Assembly: GCA_035369845.1 (NCBI GenBank)
Contig: DAOOVD010000057.1
Span: 1 to 14,620, forward strand
Length of the DNA stretch: 14,620 nucleotides
Origin: DAOOVD01 sp035369845
GTDB lineage: Bacteria > Bacillota > Desulfotomaculia > Desulfotomaculales > Pelotomaculaceae
Reading direction: 5' to 3'
Made by a program: the position numbers and the translations under genes. A model generated the notes under the pieces. It ran no database searches and was not told where the DNA came from. It saw nothing but the letters and a program-made list of their open reading frames with translations. Shown here piece by piece: positions 1 to 6,762 of this stretch. Each line of letters opens with the position of its first letter. The stretch's first letter is position 1.

Positions 1-559
1 ATTTTTAGCCTAATTATTGTGCAAATGGCTGAAACAAAGATTCTGCAAAATTACATAGTACTATTCGATTCTCCGACTCCTCGCATCGCTTCGGTAATTC
101 ATTTCGGGGTTACCTTATAGAATTCTTTACTGGTTTACCGAGCTTGTCTGAGCAGGATGGCCATGCTCGGCAACCACCATCCCGACTATATTTACCCACC
201 GGTCCATTTACGGTGCCACCACCAGACGATACGAGGCCTCCGTGGGTCACATGACAGTCTTCCGTACCATGCCGTCCGCAAACACCTTGGTACGACGGGT
301 GGACTAGAACGCCTTCACCCCCATAGTGCGGGCTCGACCTTGCCCCGTCTTTGGCCGACCGGTTCATCATCAGGGTAGCCCCTTTGATTACAGCCTGGTA
401 CTTCTCCTCAAGCCCTTCAGACCTCACCTCGCGGTGAGCGCCCTGCCCTCCGGTTATTACCCGGCCCCCGAGGAGTTACCCCCGGGTTTGGATATGAGCC
501 CCCTAGTCCGGGGCTCAGTGGGACTTTAACCCACCTGACAGCCATGCTGCCACGCACAC
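1..559 (-). ncRNA. Candidate second, nested group II intron (5' half)
   Basis: Where domain IV of the outer intron should start, the sequence repeats the landmarks of a group II 5' half. GTGTG (559) or GTGCG (557) is followed by a GGCAGC-ATG-GCTGTC hairpin and then a GGTGGG-TTAAAG-TCCCAC hairpin (535-518). Next come CACCGCGAGGTG and GGTCTGAAGG (436-414). A GAGTCGG...ATAGTACTATG end (about 77-53) resembles a domain III/IV junction. The outer intron has the same elements in the same order. The ~500 bases have no convincing protein: the 105-residue open frame at 427-110 (minus) has no family features and runs through the RNA landmarks. An alternative is an unusually long, structured domain IV of one intron. 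The 3' half lies off the window. Confidence 0.55.
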
Positions 560-561
560 AC

Positions 562-908
562 TACGGCCTCGGCTGACTTCTCACGATAAATCTTGTTTCA
601 ACCGGGCTTCTTACTCTGTTTCCACCCGTCCGTGAGACCTCCCCGGGTAAGAGCGCAGTCTTTCCTTCCATCTATCTGCCACATTTACACCGCAGGCTTC
701 CGGATAGTTTTTGGGCTTCAGTTTGTTATGCAACCTTACCCAGCTTACGGTGCCTTATGTGATTCCTGTTCGTCAGACCAGAAGTTTGCCTCCGGCTTCC
801 TTCAGATTCCACCTCGCGATGGACACCCTTGCCATTGGCTATGTGCTTGGCACTATCAACCTGCACTAGGGACTTTCACCCATTAGACTGCGCCCATGCC
901 GGGCGCAC
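562..908 (-). ncRNA. Group IIC intron ribozyme, domains I-III
   Basis: This is the conserved catalytic RNA of the outer intron. It starts with GTGCG (908-904), followed by the GGGTGAAAGTCCC hairpin (881-869), the CGCGAGGTGnnnTCTGAAGG block (about 818-799) and TTACCCGGGGAGGTCT (about 653-638). It ends in a domain-III-like GAAGTCAGC...GCCGTAGT at about 581-560. The O. iheyensis IIC intron has AGAAGUCAGC...GUCAUAGUAC at the same point, immediately before domain IV. Here the match stops after GTAGT, where the nested intron seems to begin. The exact 3' boundary is uncertain by a few bases because the junction reads GTGTGTGCG. Confidence 0.8.
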
Positions 909-910
909 AC

Positions 911-951
911 AGAGAAGCGGTTGGCAGCCGGAAACTGCCAACCGCTTCTCT
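911..951 (-). terminator. Intrinsic terminator hairpin of the EPS operon; group II intron target
   Basis: A perfect 17-bp inverted repeat (911-927 with 935-951, 7-base loop) lies 15 bases after the GT2 stop codon. On the minus strand the stem is followed by only GT before the intron begins, so the usual U-tract is missing here. It is probably displaced beyond the intron's 3' end, outside the window. Class IIC introns typically insert just 3' of such stems. Confidence 0.85.
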
Positions 952-966
952 TCTTCCCACAGACAG

Positions 967-1914
967 CTACGTTTTCCGTGGATGTTTGCCGTCTCTCAAA
1001 TACAGCAGATAACCGGCCGGCAAAGTTACCATCCAGAAAATCCTTGCCAGACAATTGTTCAATGATCCGACCTGTTCCAACAGGCTTTTGCCCGTATGAA
1101 AGGAAAAACGGCTGTAACGGGCGGCCGAGCCCAGTACCTGCAACGGCGCGTGGCAGAACCAGCCGGTTCTGCGATTTAAAACAAACTGGTGCCATAAAGC
1201 GAGACCGGCGGCATTTTTTGAGGGCGCGCCGGATCCGGTCAAGCGGTCCGACTGACTGCTCTTTTCAATCCAGTATATGCGGAGGGGCTCATTTACAAAA
1301 CGGGTTTTGTATTGATCGGCGATCGCGCTCCAGACAATTCCTTCCGGAATGAAACGCGCACCTTCGACGGACGGAAAAAGGAACTTCTTTATTGCCTCCG
1401 TCCTGTGAAAACCCCACTTTTCCCCCCTTACTTTGAATTTATAATGAATTTCCATATAGGTTGAATCGGTAACGTCATACGGGAACTTGCCACCGATTAG
1501 ATTCCCGTATTGGTCCGTGCAGAGAGCCGTTACGGAAGAAAACTGCGGCTTGATGACCGGCGGTATCGCGTCCCAGTGATGTTTAAACCGTTCCAGTGCC
1601 TCCGGCACGCAGGCGTCATCGGAATCCAGGGTCAAAAACAGTTCCCCTTTCGCCTCTCGCGCACCCCTGTTAAAGGCCAGGTGCTTGCCGCAGTTTTCCT
1701 GGCGAATATAGCGAATCGGGAAATCAGCCTCAGCCTGCCAGGCGCTTACCAATTCGCATGTATGGTCGGCAGATCCGTCATCCACGATCAACCATTCGAA
1801 GTCCCGGTACGTCTGATTCTTCAGGCTTTCATAAACCCTGTGAAGGGTCCGGGCACGGTTGTACGTGGGGGTGAAAACCGTAAAAGTAAATTCATACTTT
1901 TGGTCCTGTTCCAT
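967..1914 (-). CDS. Family 2 (GT-A fold) glycosyltransferase
   Basis: Predicted GT2 enzyme of about 315 residues that moves a sugar from a nucleotide sugar onto the growing lipid-linked EPS repeat unit at the cytoplasmic face of the membrane. The N-terminus has FTPTYNRARTL (res. 14-24), then WLIVDDGSADHT (41-52), GKHLAFNRGA (76-85) and the metal-binding DSDD (97-100). The hydrophobic stretch near the C-terminus may bind membrane. The start is set at ATG 1914 because GGAG lies 8 bases upstream; the GTG at 1923, three codons earlier, has no properly spaced ribosome site. The start follows the stop of the upstream Wzz-like gene by 5 bases, so the two are probably co-translated. It is the last gene before the operon terminator. 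The exact sugar cannot be read from the sequence. Confidence 0.9.
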   Translation of the reverse strand: MEQDQKYEFTFTVFTPTYNRARTLHRVYESLKNQTYRDFEWLIVDDGSADHTCELVSAWQAEADFPIRYIRQENCGKHLAFNRGAREAKGELFLTLDSDDACVPEALERFKHHWDAIPPVIKPQFSSVTALCTDQYGNLIGGKFPYDVTDSTYMEIHYKFKVRGEKWGFHRTEAIKKFLFPSVEGARFIPEGIVWSAIADQYKTRFVNEPLRIYWIEKSSQSDRLTGSGAPSKNAAGLALWHQFVLNRRTGWFCHAPLQVLGSAARYSRFSFHTGKSLLEQVGSLNNCLARIFWMVTLPAGYLLYLRDGKHPRKT

Positions 1915-1919
1915 ACCTT

Positions 1920-2483
1920 TCACTCCGCCTGACGACCCAGCCAGATGGAAATTGCGGCGGCAAAAATCAGGCCGCCTGCTCCTGCCGCGACCGTGTTGAT
2001 TATTATGCCGGGTTTTTCCTCTTCGGCCTGTGACTCGGCATAACTTATCACCTTTATGGTATCGCCGCCATAAAGCTGCCTGGTCTTTCTACGCAGAACT
2101 TCAACTGTTTTATTGGCGATAAAAGCAGCTCTTTCGGGATTGTCGTCTTTTACGGAAATCTTCAACAATTCCAAATCTTTGACCTGGGACACGGATATTT
2201 TTTTAGACAGTTCCGAGGTGGAAACCCCTTTCAGCTGGCCGGCAATTTCCGTCAGGGAATCCTGCAGCACCGCCAGAATGCAAAAAGTTCTCACAAGCTG
2301 CCGGTTCACGAGCAGGGAGTTATAATCGTTCGCGGCGCCGTCTGTTCCGGCGGCATCGACCATGACTATTGCAGAAGACCGGTATGCAGGCATTACGACC
2401 AGGCTGATGACGGCCGCCGCCAGCATGGCCGCCACCGGCATCAATATAAGAATATCAAGCCTTTTTTTAAAAATCTCAATCAA
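1920..2483 (-). CDS. Short Wzz/YveK-like chain-length protein, second copy
   Basis: A 187-residue membrane protein with Wzz topology: TM1 at about res. 11-31, an extracytoplasmic domain, and TM2 at about 158-183. The pattern LLVNRQLVRT (57-66) and the segment LLKISVKDDNPERAAFIAN (106-124) match the same places in the other Wzz-like protein of this locus (LILNQRLVRTY, VLKITASDSNPEMAALIAN). It lacks two parts found in that paralogue: the Pro-rich motif before TM2, and the ~37-residue cytoplasmic tail that in CapA-type adaptors contacts the BY-kinase. The start is TTG with GGAGG 7 bases upstream (2495-2491). It directly precedes the GT2 gene. It probably modulates polymer length or export without a kinase partner; this role is inferred. 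Confidence 0.82.
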   Translation of the reverse strand: MIEIFKKRLDILILMPVAAMLAAAVISLVVMPAYRSSAIVMVDAAGTDGAANDYNSLLVNRQLVRTFCILAVLQDSLTEIAGQLKGVSTSELSKKISVSQVKDLELLKISVKDDNPERAAFIANKTVEVLRRKTRQLYGGDTIKVISYAESQAEEEKPGIIINTVAAGAGGLIFAAAISIWLGRQAE

Positions 2484-2620
2484 AAATTAACCTCCAGCTC
2501 GACGTGTACTTCATGGGCGTCAGGCCTTGCTTTTTCATCTCTTTCCGGGATGATTTACAATTTAGCTTATGATCATTTGCAGGAATAGGTTACTTCAAAG
2601 GCCCCCAGTTCGATTAAAAA

Positions 2621-2650
2621 TAGAAAACAGGCCCTCTCCTACAGACCTGT
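2621..2650 (-). terminator. Weak candidate terminator after the beta-helix gene
   Basis: On the minus strand, CAGGTC and GGCCTG form a 6-bp stem (one G-T pair) with a 10-base loop, followed by TTTTCTATTTTT. It lies about 40 bases after the beta-helix stop. The stem is short, so termination would be partial at best. The rest of 2484-2688 shows no gene and no convincing promoter. Confidence 0.35.
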
Positions 2651-2688
2651 GCAATTCAACTATACCGAACGGGTCTTCGCATACCGGC

Positions 2689-4716
2689 TCACGTCCTGAC
2701 GGCAAAACCGTCGATGTCCACACGGCAGCCCTTTGATTGATGGTTTTTCGTTTCCGCCACTTCTACACGTATTGTATGCGTACACGGTACACCGTCGAAG
2801 TCTGCGGAAAACACGGCCGCACGGTGCCGGTAAGAATCACAATAAAGGTCGACCGTACCCTGGAGGACATCATCAATATAAACCAGCGCCTGCCCCCGGT
2901 CCGGACCCCTGGTTGAGATCCACGCCGCACATGTACCCGTAAACCGGAAAGAAGCCGCCGCGCCGGGGGTTGAAGAATGATGAAGCGTATTCAGGAAAGC
3001 TCCTTCCGAATTTACAAAATCCCAGACACCTTCGTATTTAATAAGGGAATTCCGGTCATCTGCGGGAACCACCGTATACCGGACATCCGACCAGTTTCCC
3101 CAGTTCCCGAGATCGTCCCTGGCCTGAACCCTGAAGTAATAAGTGTGGCCGCTGACACCGGAGAATACGCCTTCATTTTCACTTGTGTCCACGAACCAGT
3201 TCTGCCAGTTACCTTCATTCCCGTCCCTAAACTGGACATTGAAGCCGCCGCAGGCACCGCCTTCAACGGAACCCGCCCATCTGACGCTGAACTTGACGGA
3301 ACCCGAACAGTCGCTGGAATAAACGGGACTGTAAGTGATCGAGGCTTTGGGAGGAATAAAGCTCTCCTCTGCCGATTCATAAGGCCCGATATCCACCCCA
3401 CGGCCCTGCGGACGCGGGTTGCCGTTGAAGTCCCGCCCGGGGGCATCTTCTTTTGCGCCGCGATCTACAGCCGGACTGTTTTTGGCCAGACGGAAATCCC
3501 GGCAGGACTTATCGACAAAAAGCGGGTCGCGGCAAAAACTGTGTTCCCCTTTGCCGGTTTCCTCAAACCAGATCCCCTCGTTTATTTCACTCCTCGAATA
3601 ACTACGGATGCCGTCGGAAATCTCCGCGTCTTCACGACTCCAGTAAATATTGTGGTCCTCCTTTTCCAGTACCGTGGAACTGCTCAAATGTACACCTCCG
3701 TAGTTGTACGCCAGAATATTGTTGACCAGCGTCAGCCGTGCGGGAGAAGAAACCGGATCGGGGGCGGCTATTATTCCATAATCGCCCTTCCGGCCGCAGT
3801 TTACAATGAGGTTGTTATACAGACCGTACACACCTCCGCCCTGCAGGGTGACACCCGCCCTTCCGTTACCGTCGATAATGCAGTTAATCAGTCTGTGACC
3901 TTCGCCAAGGCATTTGACGCCGTAGCTGCCGTTCTCCCTGGAAACGCTCTCCGAAATGACAGTGTTTGAAGTCAGGCATCTGAAACCGCTGCCGGCATTG
4001 TATTCAGCCACGCATTTTTCAAACACTATCTCCTCACCGCTGTCCAGAACGAAGCCGTCGGGCAGTTCGGCGCTTTCGTTGCTAGAAGACCGCACGTTCA
4101 CAAAACGGGCAATATTTAATGGCCCCGGTGAAACGACAAGCCCAGGGCCGCTGTTATTGTGCAGGTTGCAGTTCTCCACCAGTAAATCGCCGGCCGAGAT
4201 TATATGCAGCCCCACCCCGCAACCTGCTACTTCTATGCCATCCAGTTGAATGAACCGGTTTTCCCCCCACAGGGCTATCCCGTACCCCCCGAAATTCTTT
4301 ATCTTCAAACCGGACAGCGTTACAAAAGAGACGCCGAACTCGAAGTTGAATCCATACTTCCAGGCAACTCCCCCGCCGTCCAGTACCGCTTCTTCCCCAT
4401 TAAACACGCTTACGACGATAGGATTGCCGCTTGTACCGGAATTCTTGAAAAAAACACGCTCCCTGTATACACCTTCGCGGATCAGAAGCCTGTCGCCGGG
4501 CTGTAAATTGTCTACAGCGTGCTGCAAAGTCTGCCAGGGGTCCGTCAAAGAGCCGCTGTTGCTGTTGTCGCCCCACGGAGCCACGGAATAAAACCCGCCG
4601 TCAATATTCTTTGGCCCCTTATTTCGCTTTTCGCCCTCACCGTTCCGGAAAAATTTAAAATATAAAAACAACCATGCCAGGAGAAGCAGGAGTCCCAAAA
4701 TAACCAGCGTCTTCAA
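2689..4716 (-). CDS. Membrane-anchored right-handed beta-helix protein with C-terminal jelly-roll-like domain
   Basis: A 675-residue protein predicted to be displayed outside the cell. An uncleaved-looking N-terminal TM segment (res. 4-20) is followed by a DUF1565/pectate-lyase-like opening (VAPWGDNSNSGSLTDPW, 45-61; GDRLLIREGVYRE, 74-86). Parallel beta-helix coils rich in NN, GxG and hydrophobic repeats run from about 110 to 350. Then comes a DPLFVD...SPAVDRG...DIGPYE ending (397-447), as in choice-of-anchor Q domains. Residues 455-550 look fibronectin/Ig-like (YYFRVQARDDLGNWGNWS), and 560-675 resemble a galactose-binding-like jelly roll (WISTRGPDRGQALVYID). Beta-helix proteins near EPS genes are often polysaccharide lyases, epimerases or binding proteins; catalytic residues cannot be assigned. 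The start is TTG 4716, with GGAGGAGGG about 9 bases upstream. A 330-residue open frame on the other strand is its shadow. Confidence 0.85.
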   Translation of the reverse strand: MKTLVILGLLLLLAWLFLYFKFFRNGEGEKRNKGPKNIDGGFYSVAPWGDNSNSGSLTDPWQTLQHAVDNLQPGDRLLIREGVYRERVFFKNSGTSGNPIVVSVFNGEEAVLDGGGVAWKYGFNFEFGVSFVTLSGLKIKNFGGYGIALWGENRFIQLDGIEVAGCGVGLHIISAGDLLVENCNLHNNSGPGLVVSPGPLNIARFVNVRSSSNESAELPDGFVLDSGEEIVFEKCVAEYNAGSGFRCLTSNTVISESVSRENGSYGVKCLGEGHRLINCIIDGNGRAGVTLQGGGVYGLYNNLIVNCGRKGDYGIIAAPDPVSSPARLTLVNNILAYNYGGVHLSSSTVLEKEDHNIYWSREDAEISDGIRSYSRSEINEGIWFEETGKGEHSFCRDPLFVDKSCRDFRLAKNSPAVDRGAKEDAPGRDFNGNPRPQGRGVDIGPYESAEESFIPPKASITYSPVYSSDCSGSVKFSVRWAGSVEGGACGGFNVQFRDGNEGNWQNWFVDTSENEGVFSGVSGHTYYFRVQARDDLGNWGNWSDVRYTVVPADDRNSLIKYEGVWDFVNSEGAFLNTLHHSSTPGAAASFRFTGTCAAWISTRGPDRGQALVYIDDVLQGTVDLYCDSYRHRAAVFSADFDGVPCTHTIRVEVAETKNHQSKGCRVDIDGFAVRT

Positions 4717-4758
4717 TCAAAAAAGCCCTCCTCCAGGAACTTTTTCTCATCTTATATT

Positions 4759-4764
4759 ATTATA
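4759..4764 (-). promoter_or_regulatory. Candidate -10 element upstream of the beta-helix gene
   Basis: On the minus strand, a perfect TATAAT in an AT-rich tract lies 42 bases before the TTG start of the beta-helix gene. No -35 resembling TTGACA is found at 16-18 bases upstream (the region is GC-rich), so an activator would be needed if this is a promoter. The placement fits separate transcription of the last three genes after the 438-base gap. Confidence 0.3.
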
Positions 4765-4960
4765 CTTATTCTTCCCGTCCGGCCCCGTATGTGCCCGTTC
4801 CATAAAAATTTAATCTCGGACTCTTGTGGAGAATCTGTTCGATTTGCTTCGAATATAGTAAAAATATACGGCATAAGGAGGAAAATTATGTTTGTATTTT
4901 TATCGCTGCCGGCGATTCATAGAGAAAAAACATCCTTGTCCTGTCTTTTCACGCCTGCAT

Positions 4961-5128
4961 CTAGGCTTTTTTACTCTGTCTCGTCCTGTTTCTTTCAAGA
5001 CTTTTTATGCCGTGGAAATTCATCTTTCTATTTACGACCCACTTCACAATCAACTGGCGAAAATCCGTTTCTTCAAGGCCGTGCTTCCCAAGCTGCACCC
5101 GGTAAACATTGCAGACCAGCTCATCCAC
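4961..5128 (-). CDS. Possible small protein, unrecognised
   Basis: From GTG 5128 the frame encodes 55 residues, beginning MDELVCNVYRVQLGKHGLEE and ending KSLERNRTRQSKKA. It is basic, with alternating hydrophobic and charged residues that look helical and unlike typical shadow translation. The frame is open further upstream, to a stop inside the end of the epimerase gene, but no better start is present. GTG 5128 has no clear Shine-Dalgarno. It lies 26 bases after the epimerase stop on the same strand. It could be a real small EPS-locus protein, the tail of a decayed gene, or chance. I do not recognise a family. Confidence 0.27.
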   Translation of the reverse strand: MDELVCNVYRVQLGKHGLEETDFRQLIVKWVVNRKMNFHGIKSLERNRTRQSKKA

Positions 5129-5154
5129 TTTGCAACCGTTCTTGCCTCGCTCTT

Positions 5155-6099
5155 TTACGGCCGGTAATAGCCGGGATTCTCCTTAAGCCACCGGTATGTT
5201 ATGCGCAGCCCTTCGCCTATATTGAACACGGGTTCGAAACCAAGCAGCCTTTTTGACTTCTTGTTGTCCACGAACAGAATGCGTCCCGCCGCGGCTGGGA
5301 AACCCTGAAAAACAACCGGGCTGTTTTTTGCCGTTACCTTCCTCACTTCGCCGGCAAGTTGGAGCATGGAAACACACTCATCGCCGCCCACGTTGAAAGT
5401 CTCGCCCACGGCTTCAGGCCGGATCATGCTCAGGACAACAGCTTCGGAAAAATCGGAGACATAAGTATAAGTCCTGCTGTCGGATCCGTCCCCGTAAACT
5501 GTTATGGGCTCGTCTTGCATAGCCTGGAGCAAAAATTTTATCGGCACGCTCAGCCTTGAATTTCTCGGCCCGTAAATGTCGGCGACGCGCAGGGTGACCG
5601 CCCGCAGTCCACTGCTCCTGACCAGGGTACGGCAAAAATTTTCGCCCGCCAGTTTAACGGCGCCGTGCAACAGTACGGGTTCCAGGGGGTGGTTTTCATC
5701 CATGGGAACGTATTTCGCGTCGCCGTATACGGCGATGGACGATATATAAATAAACAGGGCATCGCGCTCCAGCGCCGCCCTGATCAAATTCAAGAGGCCG
5801 GTCAGAATGTCCGCAGCCGCCCGGGTTTCGACCGACTGCCGGCGCAGAGTCATCGGGAAGGCCAGGTGAACTATGGTATCGACATCCTCTGCAGCCCTCA
5901 GCACTTTCCCCTCGCAGGCCACATCAGCATCAACAAGTTCGATCTCCCCCATAACAGCGCTCAGATTCGCTTTCCTGCCGGAAGCGTCTATATCGAGTAC
6001 CCGCACTTTTGCTCCCTCCGCGAGCGCTTTTTCACAAAGGTGGGAGCCTAGAAAGCCGGCGCCTCCAGTTATTAAAACACTTCGTCCCTTCAGCCTCAT
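5155..6099 (-). CDS. NAD-dependent sugar epimerase/dehydratase (extended SDR) with altered catalytic Tyr
   Basis: A 314-residue cytoplasmic nucleotide-sugar enzyme of the GalE/RmlB-like extended SDR class. The Rossmann motif TGGAGFLGSH is at res. 11-20, the NAD-ribose acidic stretch VRVLDIDAS at 32-40, HLAFP at 78-82, the active-site Ser region YISSIAVYGD at 118-127, RVADIYGPRNSR at 171-182 and YGDGSDSRTYTYVSD at 202-216. The usual YxxxK is HGAVK (145-149): His (CAC, 5667-5665) stands where the catalytic Tyr is expected, while Lys149 is kept. The start is ATG 6099 with GGGAGG 5 bases upstream; a longer frame back to 6243 overlaps the sugar-transferase gene and adds no family sequence. It likely makes a precursor for the polymer, if still active. 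Confidence 0.9.
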   Translation of the reverse strand: MRLKGRSVLITGGAGFLGSHLCEKALAEGAKVRVLDIDASGRKANLSAVMGEIELVDADVACEGKVLRAAEDVDTIVHLAFPMTLRRQSVETRAAADILTGLLNLIRAALERDALFIYISSIAVYGDAKYVPMDENHPLEPVLLHGAVKLAGENFCRTLVRSSGLRAVTLRVADIYGPRNSRLSVPIKFLLQAMQDEPITVYGDGSDSRTYTYVSDFSEAVVLSMIRPEAVGETFNVGGDECVSMLQLAGEVRKVTAKNSPVVFQGFPAAAGRILFVDNKKSKRLLGFEPVFNIGEGLRITYRWLKENPGYYRP

Positions 6100-6134
6100 C
6101 TTTGCCTCCCGGTGAAAATTAAAATGAGATTCGT

Positions 6135-6761
6135 TCATATTTTCATAAACGGGTCTGCTTCCTTCCTGTCCGACCTGGCGGTTCCGCCGCGGCGGAACAG
6201 GACTACGGCAAACGTCTTCAGCAGTATTTTTACGTCCAACCAAAAAGAATGGTTTTCAATATACCACAGGTCCAGTTCTATCCGCTCAGGCCAGTAAATG
6301 ACCAAACGGCCGTTAACCTGAGCCCACCCGGTAATACCGGGCCTGACGCTCAATCTCTTTCTCTGCCTCTCATCGTATTTTTCGAGATGATGTAGCGGAG
6401 CAGGGCGGGGACCCACCAGGCTCATCTCCCCGCGAAGCACATTGATCAACTGCGGCAGTTCGTCAATACTGGTCTTCCTGAGAAACCTGCCGACTGCCGT
6501 TATGCGCGGGTCATTATCCTCCACAAACATCCCCGACCCCAGATTTACAGCATTAGAAACCATGCTGCGAAACTTGTACATCCAGAATACTTTTCCGTGC
6601 TTGCCGAGACGCTGCTGTTTGAAAAACACCCCGCCGGGCGAGGTGATTTTAACGGCCGCCGCAACCGCCGCCAGCAGAGGGCATGTGACGGCGAGTATCA
6701 GTAATGAGCAAAGCAGGTCAAACACTCTTTTGATCATTTGTTTTGTGTCTTTTTCTCTCAT
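6135..6761 (-). CDS. Undecaprenyl-phosphate sugar-1-phosphate transferase (initiating enzyme)
   Basis: A 208-residue monotopic phosphoglycosyl transferase of the bacterial sugar transferase family (PglC/EpsL-like short form, the catalytic core of WcaJ). It starts EPS synthesis by moving a sugar-1-phosphate from a UDP-sugar to undecaprenyl phosphate at the inner face of the membrane. Visible motifs are KRVFDL (11-16), a re-entrant membrane helix (about 17-38), FFKQQRLG (46-53), KFRSM (63-67), the catalytic Asp-Glu in IDELPQLINVLRGEMSLVGP (99-118), RPGITGWAQVNGR (140-152) and DLWYIEN (164-170). Length and motifs are complete. The start is ATG 6761 with GGAGG 7 bases upstream, one base after the stop of the FemAB-like gene. 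The epimerase follows 35 bases downstream, consistent with one operon. Confidence 0.95.
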   Translation of the reverse strand: MREKDTKQMIKRVFDLLCSLLILAVTCPLLAAVAAAVKITSPGGVFFKQQRLGKHGKVFWMYKFRSMVSNAVNLGSGMFVEDNDPRITAVGRFLRKTSIDELPQLINVLRGEMSLVGPRPAPLHHLEKYDERQRKRLSVRPGITGWAQVNGRLVIYWPERIELDLWYIENHSFWLDVKILLKTFAVVLFRRGGTARSDRKEADPFMKI

Positions 6762-6762
6762 A

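Larger units (their letters stand above)
1..908 (-). mobile_element. Group II intron (class IIC type), 5' part, truncated by the window edge
   Basis: On the minus strand, a structured, non-coding, GC-rich segment begins with GTGCG at 908 and runs off the left edge. The first ~345 bases follow the well-known Oceanobacillus iheyensis IIC intron closely and in order: GUGYG, a GCGCCC/GGGCGC hairpin, GCAGUCUA, GGGUGAAAGUCCC, GGGUGUCC, GCGAnnUGGAAUCUGAAGGAAGC, GCAUAACAAA and UUACCCGGGGAGGUCU. It sits two bases after the hairpin of an intrinsic terminator, the classic target of class IIC introns. These introns are ribozymes mobilised by a reverse transcriptase encoded in domain IV. That reading frame, domains V/VI and the 3' splice site are not in the window; the last ~60 bases at the left edge have stops in all three minus frames. 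A second intron appears to be nested inside (separate entry). The class assignment rests on recalled similarity, not on a covariance-model search. Confidence 0.85.
4717..5154. other. Intergenic stretch without a confident gene
   Basis: This 438-base gap between the epimerase and the beta-helix gene is the longest in the locus outside the intron. It holds a TATAAT on the minus strand (4764-4759) without a recognisable -35. On the plus strand it holds a strong ribosome site and ATG (AAGGAGG at 4875-4881, ATG at 4888). It also holds a small minus-strand open frame (4961-5128). A short inverted repeat, TTCGA-6-TCGAA, lies at 4838-4853. No terminator hairpin is obvious. It may be the scar of a lost gene, or a regulatory leader for the distal genes. 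Confidence 0.5.

Noticed and set aside
1..908. Ribosomal RNA or several small protein genes (67-105 residues on both strands)
   Set aside because: Conserved, GC-rich and non-coding, but the landmarks match a group IIC intron ribozyme, not rRNA. The short frames run through the RNA motifs and show no protein family features.
2977..3969. 330-residue open frame on the plus strand
   Set aside because: Antisense to the well-supported beta-helix protein, with no domain pattern and no ribosome site. It is open because of the codon bias of the real gene.
6100..6243. N-terminal extension of the epimerase to 6243
   Set aside because: It overlaps the end of the sugar-transferase gene, adds no family sequence, and ATG 6099 has a GGGAGG site just before the Rossmann motif.
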